Shown in pieces: positions 33,338 through 44,863 of a stretch of 64,000 nt of DNA. The notes under the pieces were generated by a model. It worked only from the letters and a program-made list of their open reading frames with translations, did not search any database and was not told where the DNA came from. The stretch is from contig NC_077246.1 of NCBI RefSeq assembly GCF_947179165.1, forward strand, positions 68,978,421 through 69,042,420, given 5' to 3'. Within the stretch, counting starts at the first letter, position 1; each line of letters starts with the position of its first letter. Source of the stretch: Solanum dulcamara (lineage: Eukaryota > Streptophyta > Magnoliopsida > Solanales > Solanaceae). The position numbers were made by a program, and so were the translations under genes.

Positions 33338-33715
33338 TTACGTTTCTGCTAGGCCAATAGAAGATCGACACCATATGAACTTGTTACTGTTGATAGGCTT
33401 CGTAAACATATCTGTCAGGTTGTCATTAGTGTGAATTTTCTGAATATCCACACTACCTTCTTCCACCTTCTCACGAACAAAGTGATACTGAACTCGTATG
33501 TGCTTTGTTCTTGAATGAAATGCCGGATTCTTTGCAAGATGCAAAGCGCTCTGACTGTCACAAAATAGAGCAATCTTCTCTTGTTTGTGCCCGAGCTCCT
33601 CCAGTACCATCTGCATCCATATTGCTTCTTTGCTAGCTTGTGTAGCTGCTACATATTCTGCTTCCGTCGTAGATGTTGCCATGATAGATTGCAGTTTTGA
33701 AACCTAGCTTATAGC
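33338..33715 (-). pseudogene. Copia 2 RNase H end
   Basis: 'MATSTTEAEYVAATQASKEA', 'ALFCDSQSALHLAKNPAFHS' and 'TNDNLTDMFTKPI' are the RNase H end of a Tnt1-94-like polyprotein. A break in the frame lies between this and the RT part (33683-33715, where relatives read through GGAISWQSK-like sequence). Confidence 0.85.
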
Positions 33716-35366
33716 TCATCTAGCAAGAGTAAACACATAACCTGTGGTGGACTTACTTTTATCAAGATCACCTGCGTAATCTGAATCAACATAACCTTTA
33801 ACAGTAAAGTCTGATCCTCCATAACACATTGTAACATCTGAGGTACCCTTGATGTATCTCAGGATCCTCTTAACAGTATTCCAATGCTCTCTACCAGGAT
33901 TAGCCATGGATCGACTAACCACTCCCACTGCTTGTGCAATGTCAGGTCTTGTACATACCATAGCGAACATTAAACTTCTCATTGCTGATGCATACGGTAC
34001 TCGAGACATCTCCATCCTCTCTGCTTCATTGCTAGGACACATACTTGAGGATAACTTGAAATTAATAGGAAGTGGGGTAGAAATTGACTTACAATCTTGC
34101 ATCTTGAAGCGTCTCAAGATTTTCTTCAAGTAGTTCTTTTGAGAAAGTCAAATCTTCCTATTATTTCTGTCTCGGTGAATTTGCATTCCTAGAATCTTGT
34201 TTGCTGGTCCCAAGTCCTTCATTTCAAACTCCCTAGCCAACTGTGCCTTTAAATTTGTGAGACGATCTTTGTTGGGGCCTGCTACCAACATGTCGTCAAC
34301 ATACAACAGCAAAATAACAAAATCTTCATCACCAAATCTCTTGTAATAAACACAAGGATCTGAACTATGTCTGTTGTATCCAAGGCTTATAATGAAGGAA
34401 TCAAATCTCTTATACCAACATCTCGGCGCCTGTTTGAGACCGTATAGAGATTTGTTCAACCTGCAAACCAAGTTCTCTTTTCCCTGTTCTTCAAAACCTT
34501 CTGGTTGGAGCATATAAATTTCTTCTTCAAGTTCTCCATGAAGAAATGCAGTTTTGACATCTAACTGCTCCAAGTACAAGTCAAATGTAGCACACATCGC
34601 CAGGACCACTCGAATTGTTGTGAGTCGAACCATCGGAGAAAATATCTCATTGAAGTCTATACCTTCTTTCTGAGCGAATCCTTTCACCACCAATCTTGCA
34701 CGATACTTCTCTACTTGATCATTACCATTGCGTTTGATCTTGTAGACCCATTTGTTTCCAATGGCCTTCCTTCCTTGTGGTAATTGAACAAGATCCCATG
34801 TTTTATTTTTATGGAGAGCTTCAATTTCTTCTTGCATTGCTGCCACCCACAGAGATGATTCTTGGCCTTTCATAGCCTCGTGAAAAGTTGAAGGCTCTCC
34901 ATCTTCTGTTAGTAGACAGTATGCAATATTACTCTCCATAGAATAATCTGAGTGCCAAGATGGTTCTCTTCTCTCCCTAGTTGACCGTCGAACTTCTGGA
35001 GTTTCGATATCAGCTTGCTCTTGTTCTTCGTGCTCTGGTGCTGCTTCAAAAGAAACTGGAACTTCAATTTCTTCAACTTCAACTGTAGTAGTCTCTGATT
35101 TTTCTTTTGAAGTGCTACCTTCTTTTGCTTGTATCTTGGTTTCAACAAATACAACATCCCTGCTGATAACCACCTTGCGGGCTGTGGGATCCCACAAGCG
35201 ATACCCCTTGACTCTATCAGCATACCCTAAGAAAATACATTCCCTGGATTTTGGATCCAACTTTGATTTTTCCTGGGTGTTGTACATAACATAAACAGGA
35301 CTTCCAAATATATATATAAGCGAGAATAATCAGCTGGTTTTTCTGTCCACATCTCCATTGGCGTTT
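33716..35366 (-). pseudogene. Copia 2 reverse transcriptase region
   Basis: Tnt1-like RVT_2 with 'KNKTWDLVQLPQGRKAIGNK', 'LEQLDVKTAFLHGELEEEIY', '[17 protein letters not shown]', catalytic YVDDMLVAGP and 'EFEMKDLGPANKILGMQI'. Breaks near 35287-35367 and at 34129-34148 shift or stop the frame. The linker before RT is the usual acidic, variable section. Confidence 0.87.
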
Positions 35367-36606
35367 TCAGATCAATTGCGGTTGATGGTGACCGATTGCC
35401 ACCGTGAACTGCCGTTTAATACCTTCTTGTTTACAGAAGTTATTAAATTCATCACCAGTGTATTCTCCTCCATTATTTGTCCTCAAACACTTGATCTTTT
35501 TCTCGGATTCAAGTTCCACCCGCGCTTTGAATTCTTTGAAAACTGAAAAAACATCTGCCTTCATCTTGATTGGATACACCCAACTTCTCCTGGAGTAATT
35601 GTCGATAAATGACACAAAATATTTTGCTCCTCCTAGAGACTCCACCGGTGCTTGCCAGATATCAGAGTGAACCAGATCTAGTATTTCCTTGCTTTTAGCA
35701 GAGGAACTGCTAAACTTCAGTCTATTTTGCTTACTGGTAACACAATGCTCACAAAAGGGTAGTGAAACCTTTTTGAGCCTTGGAAGAAGTTTTTGCTCAA
35801 CAAGAATTTTCAAACCTCGTTCCGACATATGGCCAAGTTTACGATGCCACATCATCGTTGATTCTTCAAATAAACTTGCTGACGCAGTTGATGCTTCTCC
35901 TTCTTGGTGTGTTTCACCTTTAAGCACATATAGATTTGCAGCAAGTTTTTCTGCTTTCATCACTACAAGCGCTCCTTTGGATATTTTCATGACTCCACCA
36001 TGAGTCTTATATGAACATCCATTATCATCTAGTTGTCCTAAATACAATAGATTCTTCTTCAAGTCTTTTACATGTCGTACCTCCTGGATGGTGCGAACCG
36101 TGCCATCATACATCTTTATTTTGATGTACCCAATACCAATAACATCCAAAGCATGATCGTTTCTCATGAACACAGACCCTCCTGAGATAGGATTATATTG
36201 ATGGAACCATTCTCTCTTGGAAGTCATGTGCCATGTTGCTCCTGTGTCCATAATCCAAACATCAGCAAAACGTTTTCTGCCTTCATTATTTGATATTGCC
36301 TCACTACATAAAATATCGCCATCATCCGAGGTACATGCAACATTCCCTTGAGCATTTGATGGCTCAGGGTTTTCACTCTTCTTCTTGAACCGACAATCTT
36401 TCTTGAAGTGCCCTTTCTTGCCACAGTTGTAGCACTTGATATTCTTCTTACTTCTTGATTGAGATCTGTCATGATTGTGACTCCCACTAGGGCCACGTTC
36501 CGTTGGTCTTCCTCTCACCATCATCAAGGCTTCAGCTTGCTGCGAACTTGCTTGTCTGTCTTCCTTATTTTTGCGCCGATTTTCTTCTTCCAAGACAGCG
36601 GCTGCA
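35367..36606 (-). pseudogene. Copia 2 gag zinc knuckle, protease and integrase
   Basis: Zinc knuckle CYNCGKKGHFKKDC, intact protease core 'WIMDTGATWHMTS', GAG-pre-integrase 'MMWHRKLGHMSERGLKIL', integrase HHCC and DDE region ('CEHCVTSKQNRLKF', 'LDLVHSDIWQAP', 'YFVSFIDNYSRRSWVY', 'LRTNNGGEYTGDEFNNFC'). The catalytic motif reads NNGGE where most have DNGGE. The gag N-terminus is missing. Confidence 0.88.
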
Positions 36607-36954
36607 ATTCCAGGACATGCCCTATTTTTATTAGGACATAATTAAAAGGGTACGCACAATACTTCTACATACAATTCTTTTTGTACAAAAGGATAGAAAT
36701 AGAAAAATGATGTATTTATAAATTTGATGACATGAGTTATTAATATTATGTATTTCTTTAAAATTGTGTATTTAATGATATGGATAAAATACGTAATAAT
36801 TTGTTTATTATATATATATAATTAATTAACGTGATAACACGTGCAAATCACATGCTAAATTAGTTATACTAAAAGTGGAAAGGTTTTAAATTCAAAGTTA
36901 AATTACAAAAATATCCTTTGCTAATTTCTTTTTATGTGTTGTACAATGGTCTAA
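36607..36954. other. Breakpoint region next to copia 2
   Basis: AT-rich DNA of unknown origin that replaces the 5' half of copia 2 and of CNL-2. A Helitron-like hairpin (cacgtgc...; about 36838-36857) followed by 'agttatactaaaagtgg' lies here. This is the likely scar of the deletion or of a secondary insertion. Confidence 0.4.
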
Positions 36955-37740
36955 GGGTCCATTTGGTTGCTCATTAGAGTTATGCAGGTATTAGTAACAC
37001 ATGTATTAGTTATGTAGATATTAATAATGCAATATTTAATTATGAAGGATTTATTTATGCAGGATTTAATTAAGTAGGATTTAATAATTTATTTGGATGT
37101 TGATTTGTTATATTAAAAATTAATAAACATTATATAGTTCTTAAAAATAAATTATTTGATTACTATAATACCCTTCATTTTTCTTACCTTTGTCGAGCTC
37201 GGAGACATAGAGTTGGTTAGCGGCGGAACGGGAAGGGACGGAGAAAGAGAAACCTTCGCCGGAGGGTATGGACTTAGCTATAGTAAACGCTAACGATTCA
37301 ATTTCGGACTGTACCTCGTTGATTGGGAGGTCAGCGACTTCACGGCAGGTGGAGGAGAGGCCGACATTGGAGAGGGATGGGGTTTTGGAAGTGGTGGAGC
37401 AGGAGGATTTGAGGAATTTTTGGGTTTGGAGGATGACGGAATCTGGTTTCAGTTTGGATTGGAAAGATCGGTTGTCGGAATCGGAATCGGAGTAGTAAGC
37501 AGCTCGCCGGCGTTTCTTCTTGTCGGCCGCATTTCTTTTTTATTCATATATTAGTTATTCAGGTATAAGTTATTCTAAATTTTATTTCGTAAATTAAGTG
37601 GCATTCTAATTTGTTAATCAACATAATAATAAGTGTGTTAAATTTTATACATGACATAAAAATACTATTAAATATTATAAAATTTATATAAAGTTTTGTA
37701 CTTGAATAACTTACTCCTTATTCATTTAACAAACAGGCCC
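36955..37740. mobile_element. PIF/Harbinger-like MITE carrying a captured gene fragment
   Basis: 786 bp between TAA (36952-36954) and TAA (37741-37743). Inverted ends: left GGGTCCATTTGGTTG, right (reverse complement) GGGCCTGTTTGTTAA. Subterminal 'atgcaggtattagtaaca' and 'tattagttattcaggtataa' are typical of Tourist-like MITEs in Solanaceae. The middle 37188-37532 is GC-rich and coding-like, unlike the AT-rich arms, and matches a host exon. No transposase is present. Confidence 0.75.
37188..37532 (-). pseudogene. Captured first exon, SPO11-3 / topoisomerase VI subunit A-like
   Basis: On the minus strand one frame is open for 114 codons: 'ADKKKRRRAAYYSDSDSDN', then a Ser-rich linker, 'STCREVADLPINEVQSEIES', 'SGEGFSFSVPSRSAANQLYV' and 'SELDK', ending at AAAG|GTAAG, a good 5' splice site. 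The GFSFxVPSRxAxNQLYVxELD string is the start of the conserved part of plant SPO11-3 (RHL2/BIN5), the A subunit of topoisomerase VI needed for endoreduplication. The start ATG (37532-37530) is one base out of frame (ATGCGGCC where ATGGCGGCC is expected). Only the N-terminal exon is present; the 5Y-CAP and TOPRIM catalytic domains are absent. Identity is from memory of the family, hence the confidence. Confidence 0.7.
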
Positions 37741-37868
37741 TAAAAGTATGGAGAAAAGTCTAAAAATAATAATTATATGTGTCGGTACAATGTGTTTAAA
37801 AGAAAGAACAAATAATGTGTTTTAAAGGTCCACTCACTTGACCTTGATTCTTGAATTATATGTAATAA

Positions 37869-38259
37869 GAGTCCGTTTGGATGGGCTTAAAAAAAGTAAC
37901 TTTTATGTATGAAGTGTTTTTAGAACTTTAAAGTGCTGAAAATTATTTTTATAAATAAACAGTTAAGTGTTTGGATAAAAGTGCTTAAATGAGGAAAATT
38001 ATGTGAATTTTAGGGTTAAAAGAATAAAAAGGGTAGTTTGGGAATTTAGTTAAAATATAAGAGATATAAAAGTAATTTTCATTGTCAAAGAAAATGACTT
38101 TAAGCACTTAGAAAAAAAAAGTTAGGAATCCTAACTTTTCATTTTTGACTGACTTTAAGAACTTTCTGACTTAAAGTTAGCATTAGGCAAACACATCTAA
38201 AAGCTGAAAAGGGGCTTTAAGTTGATTTTGACCAACATAAAGTCAATCCAAACAGGCTC
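37869..38259. mobile_element. MITE with TAA target duplication
   Basis: 391 bp; ends GAGTCCGTTTGGATGGGCTT and, reversed, GAGCCTGTTTGGATTGACTT; flanked by TAA (37866-37868; 38260-38262). Copy A of the surrounding repeat has the empty site (TATGTATTAAAGCTTC, about 3451-3466), which proves the boundaries. PIF/Harbinger (Tourist) type by duplication length. Confidence 0.88.
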
Positions 38260-38852
38260 TAAAGTTTCAACACTCATTACACAACTTGTGAAAAAATATA
38301 TATGGAGAAAAATCTAAAAATAATAATTATATGTGTTGTACAATGGTCCACCTAATTAATGATATTGATGACGGAGTTGAAGCAAATGGTAAAGAGTAGG
38401 GAAATTGAGAATTGACATTGTCGGTTGAGAATATAACCAACTAAGGAAAATTATAGGATTAAATCATTCGTGAAAAAGCTGCACTAAAGAAAATTAGGGG
38501 AGTTGAAGAAGTTAAATTTGAATACCAAGAAATAATTGCTTTTTGTGTACAAGCCAAAGCGGTGAACAATGATTGTGATTGTCGATATCTAATATGGTGA
38601 TTAAATATGATGATTTGTGATTGTTGTGGTAATGGTACTTAGTGGTATTAAATACTATCTAGTAATTCTGTTTTATCGTTTATCTTATCTTTTTTATAAT
38701 AGCTTTATCTCACACCTAATTTTCGTGTAGTTTTTCCTTCAAATTATCAATGTGTGATAGTATGTAGTGAACGAGAAACGATACATTCTATTTAAACATT
38801 GTATTCATCAAAAAGATAGAATATAATATAATACAACACAACATTGTATAAT

Positions 38853-39900
38853 TGTCTCGACCCGTGTTGCGATATAAAATGGCCATGAGTAGAACCACAC
38901 TTAACCTTCTAGGTTGGCAAACCTCAACTTATATTAGTTGCTCAACTTATGAAATATGTAATAATGCGGAAGCTCAAATCTTATTAAAGTAACAAATAAA
39001 AATCCACTAAAGTCTATTGCATATCGTTTTCTAAAATCTGAAAGTCATCACATCAAGGACATCTAATCTCAAAATATCAAGTATAAGAGTATTAACACCC
39101 GAATAGATATATAAAATAGTTTATGTCTGAAAATTAAGGACATCTTGCCATTACTAAGACAATTCAACACGAGCTAGGAGGATAGCTCACCTTGGAATTT
39201 GATATACTGGAGACTGGATAGAGTTGAGGCCAAGTCGAAGTCGATGGTACACTCGCTGCACTCCACAAAATAAAAAAGTAAAATACAAGTAGGGGTCTGT
39301 ACATGACAACATGTACTGAGTAGGTATCATCGTCCGACTCGAAATAGAAATCAATATGCAAAAGTAATAGCAGGAAATCAACTATAACACTTAACATCGG
39401 CAAAAAACAAGATCAAGATCAAGTGACAACACAATGAAACAATTACGTAATCAGTCAACAATATCAAGAGTATATGAGGACTCAAGCCTCCACATCACGC
39501 TCTTTTGAAAAATAAGTTATTTGAAATTGGTAGTAGTAAGTCATTAATTTGTTTTTCTTTAATATTAACGTACTGGAAAGTGACACACGATCCAATAATA
39601 TCGTGTCGGCTTGTGACACCCGATCCAAATATATCGTGTCGGCTTGTGGCACCTGATCTCATAATATAATTAATTCATCATTCTTTATTATCACATCCAC
39701 TTCATTAGCAATATTTCATCAAGCATTATTTATTCAAGACATCACTTTTGATAGAGCAAGTTCAAGATTATAAATTTCTCGATCTTGGGATTGCAGACCA
39801 ATCACAACAACATATCAGCTATTCAAACCACAACAATTAAATGCAGAGAAAACTTCACACATTACTCAACGACTATCAATCACTATTAATAGTCTATCTA
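38853..39900 (-). mobile_element. Gypsy LTR fragment (in copy B)
   Basis: Starts TGTCTCGACCCGTGTTGC on the plus strand; otherwise parallel to the fragment at 4063-5340, and truncated at about the same place. Confidence 0.6.
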
Positions 39901-39974
39901 TGATATAGAACTAGTATAGTATCAGTTGGATGCGCATACTATTAATCTGAGATCAATTATGAATGGATTGCAAC

Positions 39975-40392
39975 ATGATAAGTAATACATTTTTGATAAT
40001 GTGTAAAAAAAAATTATCATATAACATGATAAGAAAATCACTTTTGACATGATAAGAAAAACACATTTACAAAATATAAAGAAAGTACATTTTTAACATG
40101 ATAAGAAATACAATTTAGATAAAAATGTAAAGAAAATACGTATTCGTTGTGATAAGAAAATCACTTTACAAATTATAAATAAAGAATCTTTCAACATGTT
40201 AAGAAAAATAATTTTACAAAATATAAAGACAGTATTCATTAACCGTGATAAAATATCACTTTTACATAAAGTAAAGAAAGTATTCTTTCAAAATGATAAG
40301 AAAAACACTTTTATAAAGTGTAAAAAAAATAACTTTAGACAACATGATAAGAAAAACAGTTACAAAAATTAAGAAAGTACTATTCAACAATA
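39975..40392. repeat. Degenerate tandem repeat, about 55-60 bp unit
   Basis: Seven or so copies of 'catgataagaaaaacact', 'tttacaaaatataaagaaag', 'tattctttcaa'. Bounded by ACTAGTATA-type sequence on both sides (39910 and 40393), so it may be internal to a Helitron-like element. Confidence 0.7.
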
Positions 40393-40749
40393 CTAGTATA
40401 ATATTGTTACACCCCGCACTTTTGAACCTTGAGACGTGTTTCTAACCTTCTTGAAAGTGGTCAGGTGACCCCTACTGTCCATACACTATCAAACGACTCT
40501 AAGGAGGGGAGAATGTGATACCCCGTAGTAGTGAAGGTTGGAAATAGAGTCATAATAATCCGGAAGGAATTGGAGGCCAAGTAATGAGTCGTAGAACTCG
40601 ATTTACCTACGAAAGCTACTAACTTAGAAGTCTTACATACTTAAGCTACTTGAGGATATACCAAGCTTGCAAAGCATGGATTACATAGGCTCTTAAAAGA
40701 AGACGAGATGACAAACCTACGAAAGGGAGCAAAAACTAGTTTCCGAACT

Positions 40750-41813
40750 TGTTGACACCCAATTTTGACCATCCACAACGCAAATTAGCTATCGAGTTTC
40801 TTTGAATTCGAACATTTTGAAATAATTAGCTTTTATAAAAAAAAACAATATTTTCATATTATTCTTAACTATTTTTATCTTTTTTATAAATTTTAGTATA
40901 TTATAAATATTTCTATATAACTATATATTTGATTAATATTTATGTGGTTATTCAAAAATCACCTTAAAAGATTTTATTTTTACTAAATACAATGTTAGTT
41001 AGGTTAGTTTAATTATAGTTTGCATTTTTGAAAATTTTAGTTTTTTTCTAAAAAAAAAAAAAAAAAAAAAAAACAAACTCCCACATCGAAAATACATGGA
41101 AAATTTGGGGGTTTTGGAGCCTATATAAAGGCTCATATTTTCATTAAGAAGGAGAAGAAGGAGGAGGTTTTTTAACCACCCCAAAGTTAGAAATTTTCTT
41201 AACTTGGCTAGGATTTTGGACTTTTGTCCCCAGCCTAAAAGTTGTGAAAATTTCTAGCTTTCAATCTATATTTTCTTCATGGAAAATAGGAGATTGAAGT
41301 TGAAATTTAGGCTAAGAACCCACGAAGGTTCGAGTCTAAACTTTTTTTTAAAATTTTTTTCTTTGTTTTGTAGATTGGAGTTCCATCAAGCTATTGGGTG
41401 ATGGTGAAGTTGTCTTCTGCTCATCATTTTCAATCTTGGCCCGGAAAGAGGTAAAATATTTTTTCAATTTTATTTTACTTAATTATTTCACGTTTTATAT
41501 TTAGTTGATTCATAGTCTTATTTTTTTAGTTAGTATGTATATAAGAATAATTAGAATTAATGATATAAATTTGTTATAGTTAGCATGTGTTAGGATTAAT
41601 TAGCTAGCATGTGTTATAGTTAATTAGCTAGAATATGTTAGGATTATTTCATTAAAGCATTTAGTTTTGTTCATTATTTTTCCAAGTAGTTTGATATTAT
41701 TATTATTACTATTATTATTATTATTATTGTTTGTTCTTATTATTGTTGTTGTTGTTGTTGTTATTGTTGTTCTTATTATTGTTGTTGTTTTTATTATTGT
41801 TGTTGTTGATTAC

Positions 41814-41850
<37 letters not shown>

Positions 41851-42008
41851 GTTTGTTCTTATTATTATTGTTGTTGTTATTATTATTGTTGTTCTTCTTA
41901 TTGTTGTTGTTTTTATTATTGTTGTTGTTGATTACTATTATTATTATTATTATTGTTCTTCTTATTATTGTTGTTGTTGTTGTTATTGTGTTCTTCTTAT
42001 TGTTGTTG

Positions 42009-42052
<44 letters not shown>

Positions 42053-42901
42053 GTTGTTGTTGTTGTTGTTGTTGTTATTATTATTGTTGTTCTTGTTATT
42101 ATTATTGTTGTTGTTCCTGTTATTATTATTGTTGTTCTTGTTATTATTATTGTTGTTGTTCTTGTTATTATTATTGTTATTCTTATTATTATTATTGTTG
42201 TTCTTACTATTATTATTATTATTATTATTATTACTATTATTATTATTATTGTTGTTGTTGTTGTTCTTATTATTATTATTGTTGTTCTTCTTATTATTAT
42301 TATTATTATTATTATTGTTGTTGTTGTTATTATTATTATTATTGTTGTTCATGTATTATTTATTGTATTTATATTGATTTGGGTTGTAATAATTTAGTTA
42401 TTTATGTTAGTTATACTTTCTTAGATATTAATTTTAATTTATTTTAACCTAATTAGATTCCCCTAAAGATAAACCAATTCATGTTAAGTTTACTCTTTAA
42501 ATGATTTTCTACCTTTACTTATTTATTTGATAAACTTTTATTTTTTATATATACATCTATATTATTTTCAATGTAAAGTTTAATCTTTTTTTTTCTAAAA
42601 AATAATTCTAAAGTCTTCATTTCATTTTAAATTAATATTTTCAAAAGTTAGTCAAATAATTTTCAAATCGTCGGATAACCGCGCATTAGCGGCCACTTTG
42701 AATGCTTAACACCTTCTCAAAGTGGAAATAAGAACCTCGTACCTTTTTTTCTGAATTTTTAATACTTAAATCTGTTAGGGTCTTTTAAATTAAGTTTTCT
42801 TAATTTCTTTAAAAAATTAAGTGGCGACTCCTTTTTTCTAAAATTGATTTTTTCTCTAAAAAGTTGAAATTAATTTTAAACCGTCTTTTTTCGATATAAC
42901 A
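40750..42901 (+). repeat. 5' LTR of the Tat/Ogre-like element
   Basis: 2,152 bp, TGTTGACACCC...GATATAACA. TATA box TATATAAAG at 41122-41130, poly(A) run at 41049-41072, trinucleotide microsatellite at 41693-42352. Confidence 0.93.
41693..42352. repeat. (TTR/TTC)n trinucleotide microsatellite in the LTR
   Basis: About 660 bp of TTA, TTG and TTC triplets in patchwork order. It gives long but meaningless poly-Leu/Ile/Val, poly-Tyr/Cys and poly-Asn frames. The same tract sits in the other two LTR copies (50196-50878 and 62098-62758) with different lengths. Confidence 0.95.
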
Positions 42902-42905
42902 AAAA

Positions 42906-42923
42906 TGGCGACTCTGCTGGAGA
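42906..42923 (+). other. Primer-binding-site-like sequence
   Basis: TGGCGACTCTGCTGGAGA; starts TGG as required for pairing to a tRNA CCA end, and resembles the site used by Ogre-type elements (reported for tRNA-Arg). Assignment of the tRNA is from memory. Confidence 0.6.
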
Positions 42924-44863
42924 CTAATTAGGTTCTAACCATTAGATTTGATTGTTTATTTGACTAACTATTTGAGTTTGTAATAATTAGTAATTCTTGT
43001 TTTTCTTAATTGTGCAATTATGTGTTTAATTTATATATTAAATTGTTATTTGCATTTCATAGCATTTTTCCTATTTAATGTATAGTATATTAAAGAACGA
43101 TTTTGCGGTACCGCAGTCGGGCTTTTTATACTTAACCCTTTTCGGAAACGATCGACAATTTATTGATACGCCGTGCGTCCAATGGTTGTCGTAAGTTCCA
43201 GCCTGAGTTGTCCGCTTGGGTTACCAGTCTTGCAAAAGCCACTCTTAGTCAATCTAGCGTAAAGCAAAGCCAAATCCCTAATTTAGTGCATTGGCCTAAG
43301 ACGACCCAATACCCAAGGCGTATTGGGCCCATTAGAAAGACCACCTTGAGTTCAAAACGGCCCTCGGCCTAAATGGACAAGCATACCTATATGTTTAAAT
43401 TTGAAGGTTTTATACGCGGTTTGACAAACCATTGTCCCTCGGGGCTGGGAGTTTTTTTTGTAGCTTAGTCTAGTCAAAGAAGGACCTTCAGTAAATGACA
43501 CTTCATCCAAAAGGCGTTGCGTTCAGAGATGTCAAGAAATCAAGAAAGAAGGATTTTCCACGAAGGCTTAGTTAGGATTGTACCCCTGCGTGGGACTGAC
43601 TATTTATATCCCTTTTTTCCATTTATGTATCCCCATTCAAATTATTCATAATATTTGTATAAATATAAGTTTGGGGACAATGGAATGTTTCAAATGACGT
43701 AATACATCCTTCAAATCGTTAGGCCTACCTTTGGCACAAAAAGGTCACATATCTGTTTAGGATGCGCAATAATTGTTTGTGTGCTATATGTTATAACTGT
43801 TTTGTGAATATGTTGCTTTATTTGGAGACATGCTAGTCCACTCTTTTAAATTTTTTTTAGAGCCTCATAGGCATAAATATCGAGTCACTATCGATAGTGC
43901 ATCCAAATATTCAATGAGTCTTTAATTTCCCAACAAAATTCGAACTTTACACTCAAATCATAAACTTTGCTTTCTCATCTCCACAAAAAAAAATCAAGTG
44001 GTCGAACTACGTAGGACCTGAATTCTCCTTTGTGAGATACGTAGGCAATATTTCAAGGCTCGGTCCCTGTTTTTGAAGTTTTCAGTTTTCCTCATTCTTT
44101 CAAAGAAATTGAGAACTTTTTCTGCATCTAAGAAAAACAAGGATACAAAAGTTGAAACGCAAAAAAAAATCTGTGATTCACAAGTCAACTTTTCTCACAC
44201 ATTTATCATAAAATTAATTTTTGTGCGTTTACTCTTTCTTCACCCATAGATTAGTTTGTCTTAAAACAAAGCAACATTTATGTGTTTAGTTCTTTATGTG
44301 ATATTTTGCATTAATTATTATAAGCACAGACTAATATTTTGGCTTTTGAGTTATTCTTCTTTTTCAGGGAAAGACTAATTTATGTCGGAAAACAAACTTG
44401 CTTACTTCTCAAAGATCGAGGGTTCAACAAAGTGGTTTCTTTCTTTGTAGGGGCTGTTATCAAAGGACATCATGCGATAAATGAAAGGATCTCAATTTTG
44501 AGGTCAATTCCCTCTCCCTAACTAAGAAATTTTCTTTGTACACAGAAGAGACGACATTATTTCAAGAGAGGGGATCACGAGACAAAGAGTTCATGGGAAA
44601 TAATGATGATATTAAATTTCACAAGACACCAATATACAGCCTGAAAGATAAATCGGGGGAGTCTTTGACTATGAAATCTTACTCCTATATCTTGTTACTT
44701 ATTTTTTTATAATGGCCCCGCTTTCATACTTTTCTCATATCTTTGCAGGAAAACTGTCCCCGACAATAGTCGGGGATGGTTATAACAACGTATGATTCTT
44801 TGAATAGTTGGAAGAATTCAAATCATAAGAGACAATCCTCAAGAAAAACACAACAACAATAAC
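42924..44863 (+). other. Leader region of the Tat/Ogre-like element
   Basis: Non-coding leader with the 'gcggtaccgcagtcgggc' and 'cctaagacgacccaat' text common to this lineage, motif copy 1 (43998-44066), and a hairpin CCCCGAC-AATA-GTCGGGG at 44758-44775. Frames at 43163-43372 and 44339-44521 have no recognisable product. Confidence 0.5.

Larger units (their letters stand above)
32789..36606 (-). mobile_element. Ty1/copia retrotransposon 2 (Tnt1-like), 5'-truncated, inserted in CNL-2
   Basis: The minus-strand element keeps its 3' LTR (32789-33264, TGCAAGATAG...CCCCAACA), a polypurine tract (AAGTGGGAGAA) and most of gag-pol. Homology stops in gag at about 36606, just 5' of 'AAVLEEENRRKN'. The 5' LTR, primer-binding site and first part of gag are absent, and so is the 5' part of CNL-2; a deletion probably removed both. 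It is unrelated to copia 1. Confidence 0.9.
37745..39900. repeat. Dispersed block, copy B
   Basis: Direct copy of 3350-5130 (see there), interrupted by the MITE at 37869-38259. Similarity ends at 'gatatagaa' (39907), where this copy meets ACTAGTATAG instead of continuing as copy A does. Confidence 0.8.

Noticed and set aside
37268..37495. Plus-strand 75-codon frame in the captured segment
   Set aside because: Shadow of the minus-strand SPO11-3-like exon, which has the splice site and the protein similarity.
41667..42447. Long frames (up to 236 codons) in several phases, poly-Leu/Ile, Tyr/Cys and Asn; also at 50170-50974 and 62005-62644
   Set aside because: They are translations of the TTR/TTC microsatellite inside LTRs and have no protein character.
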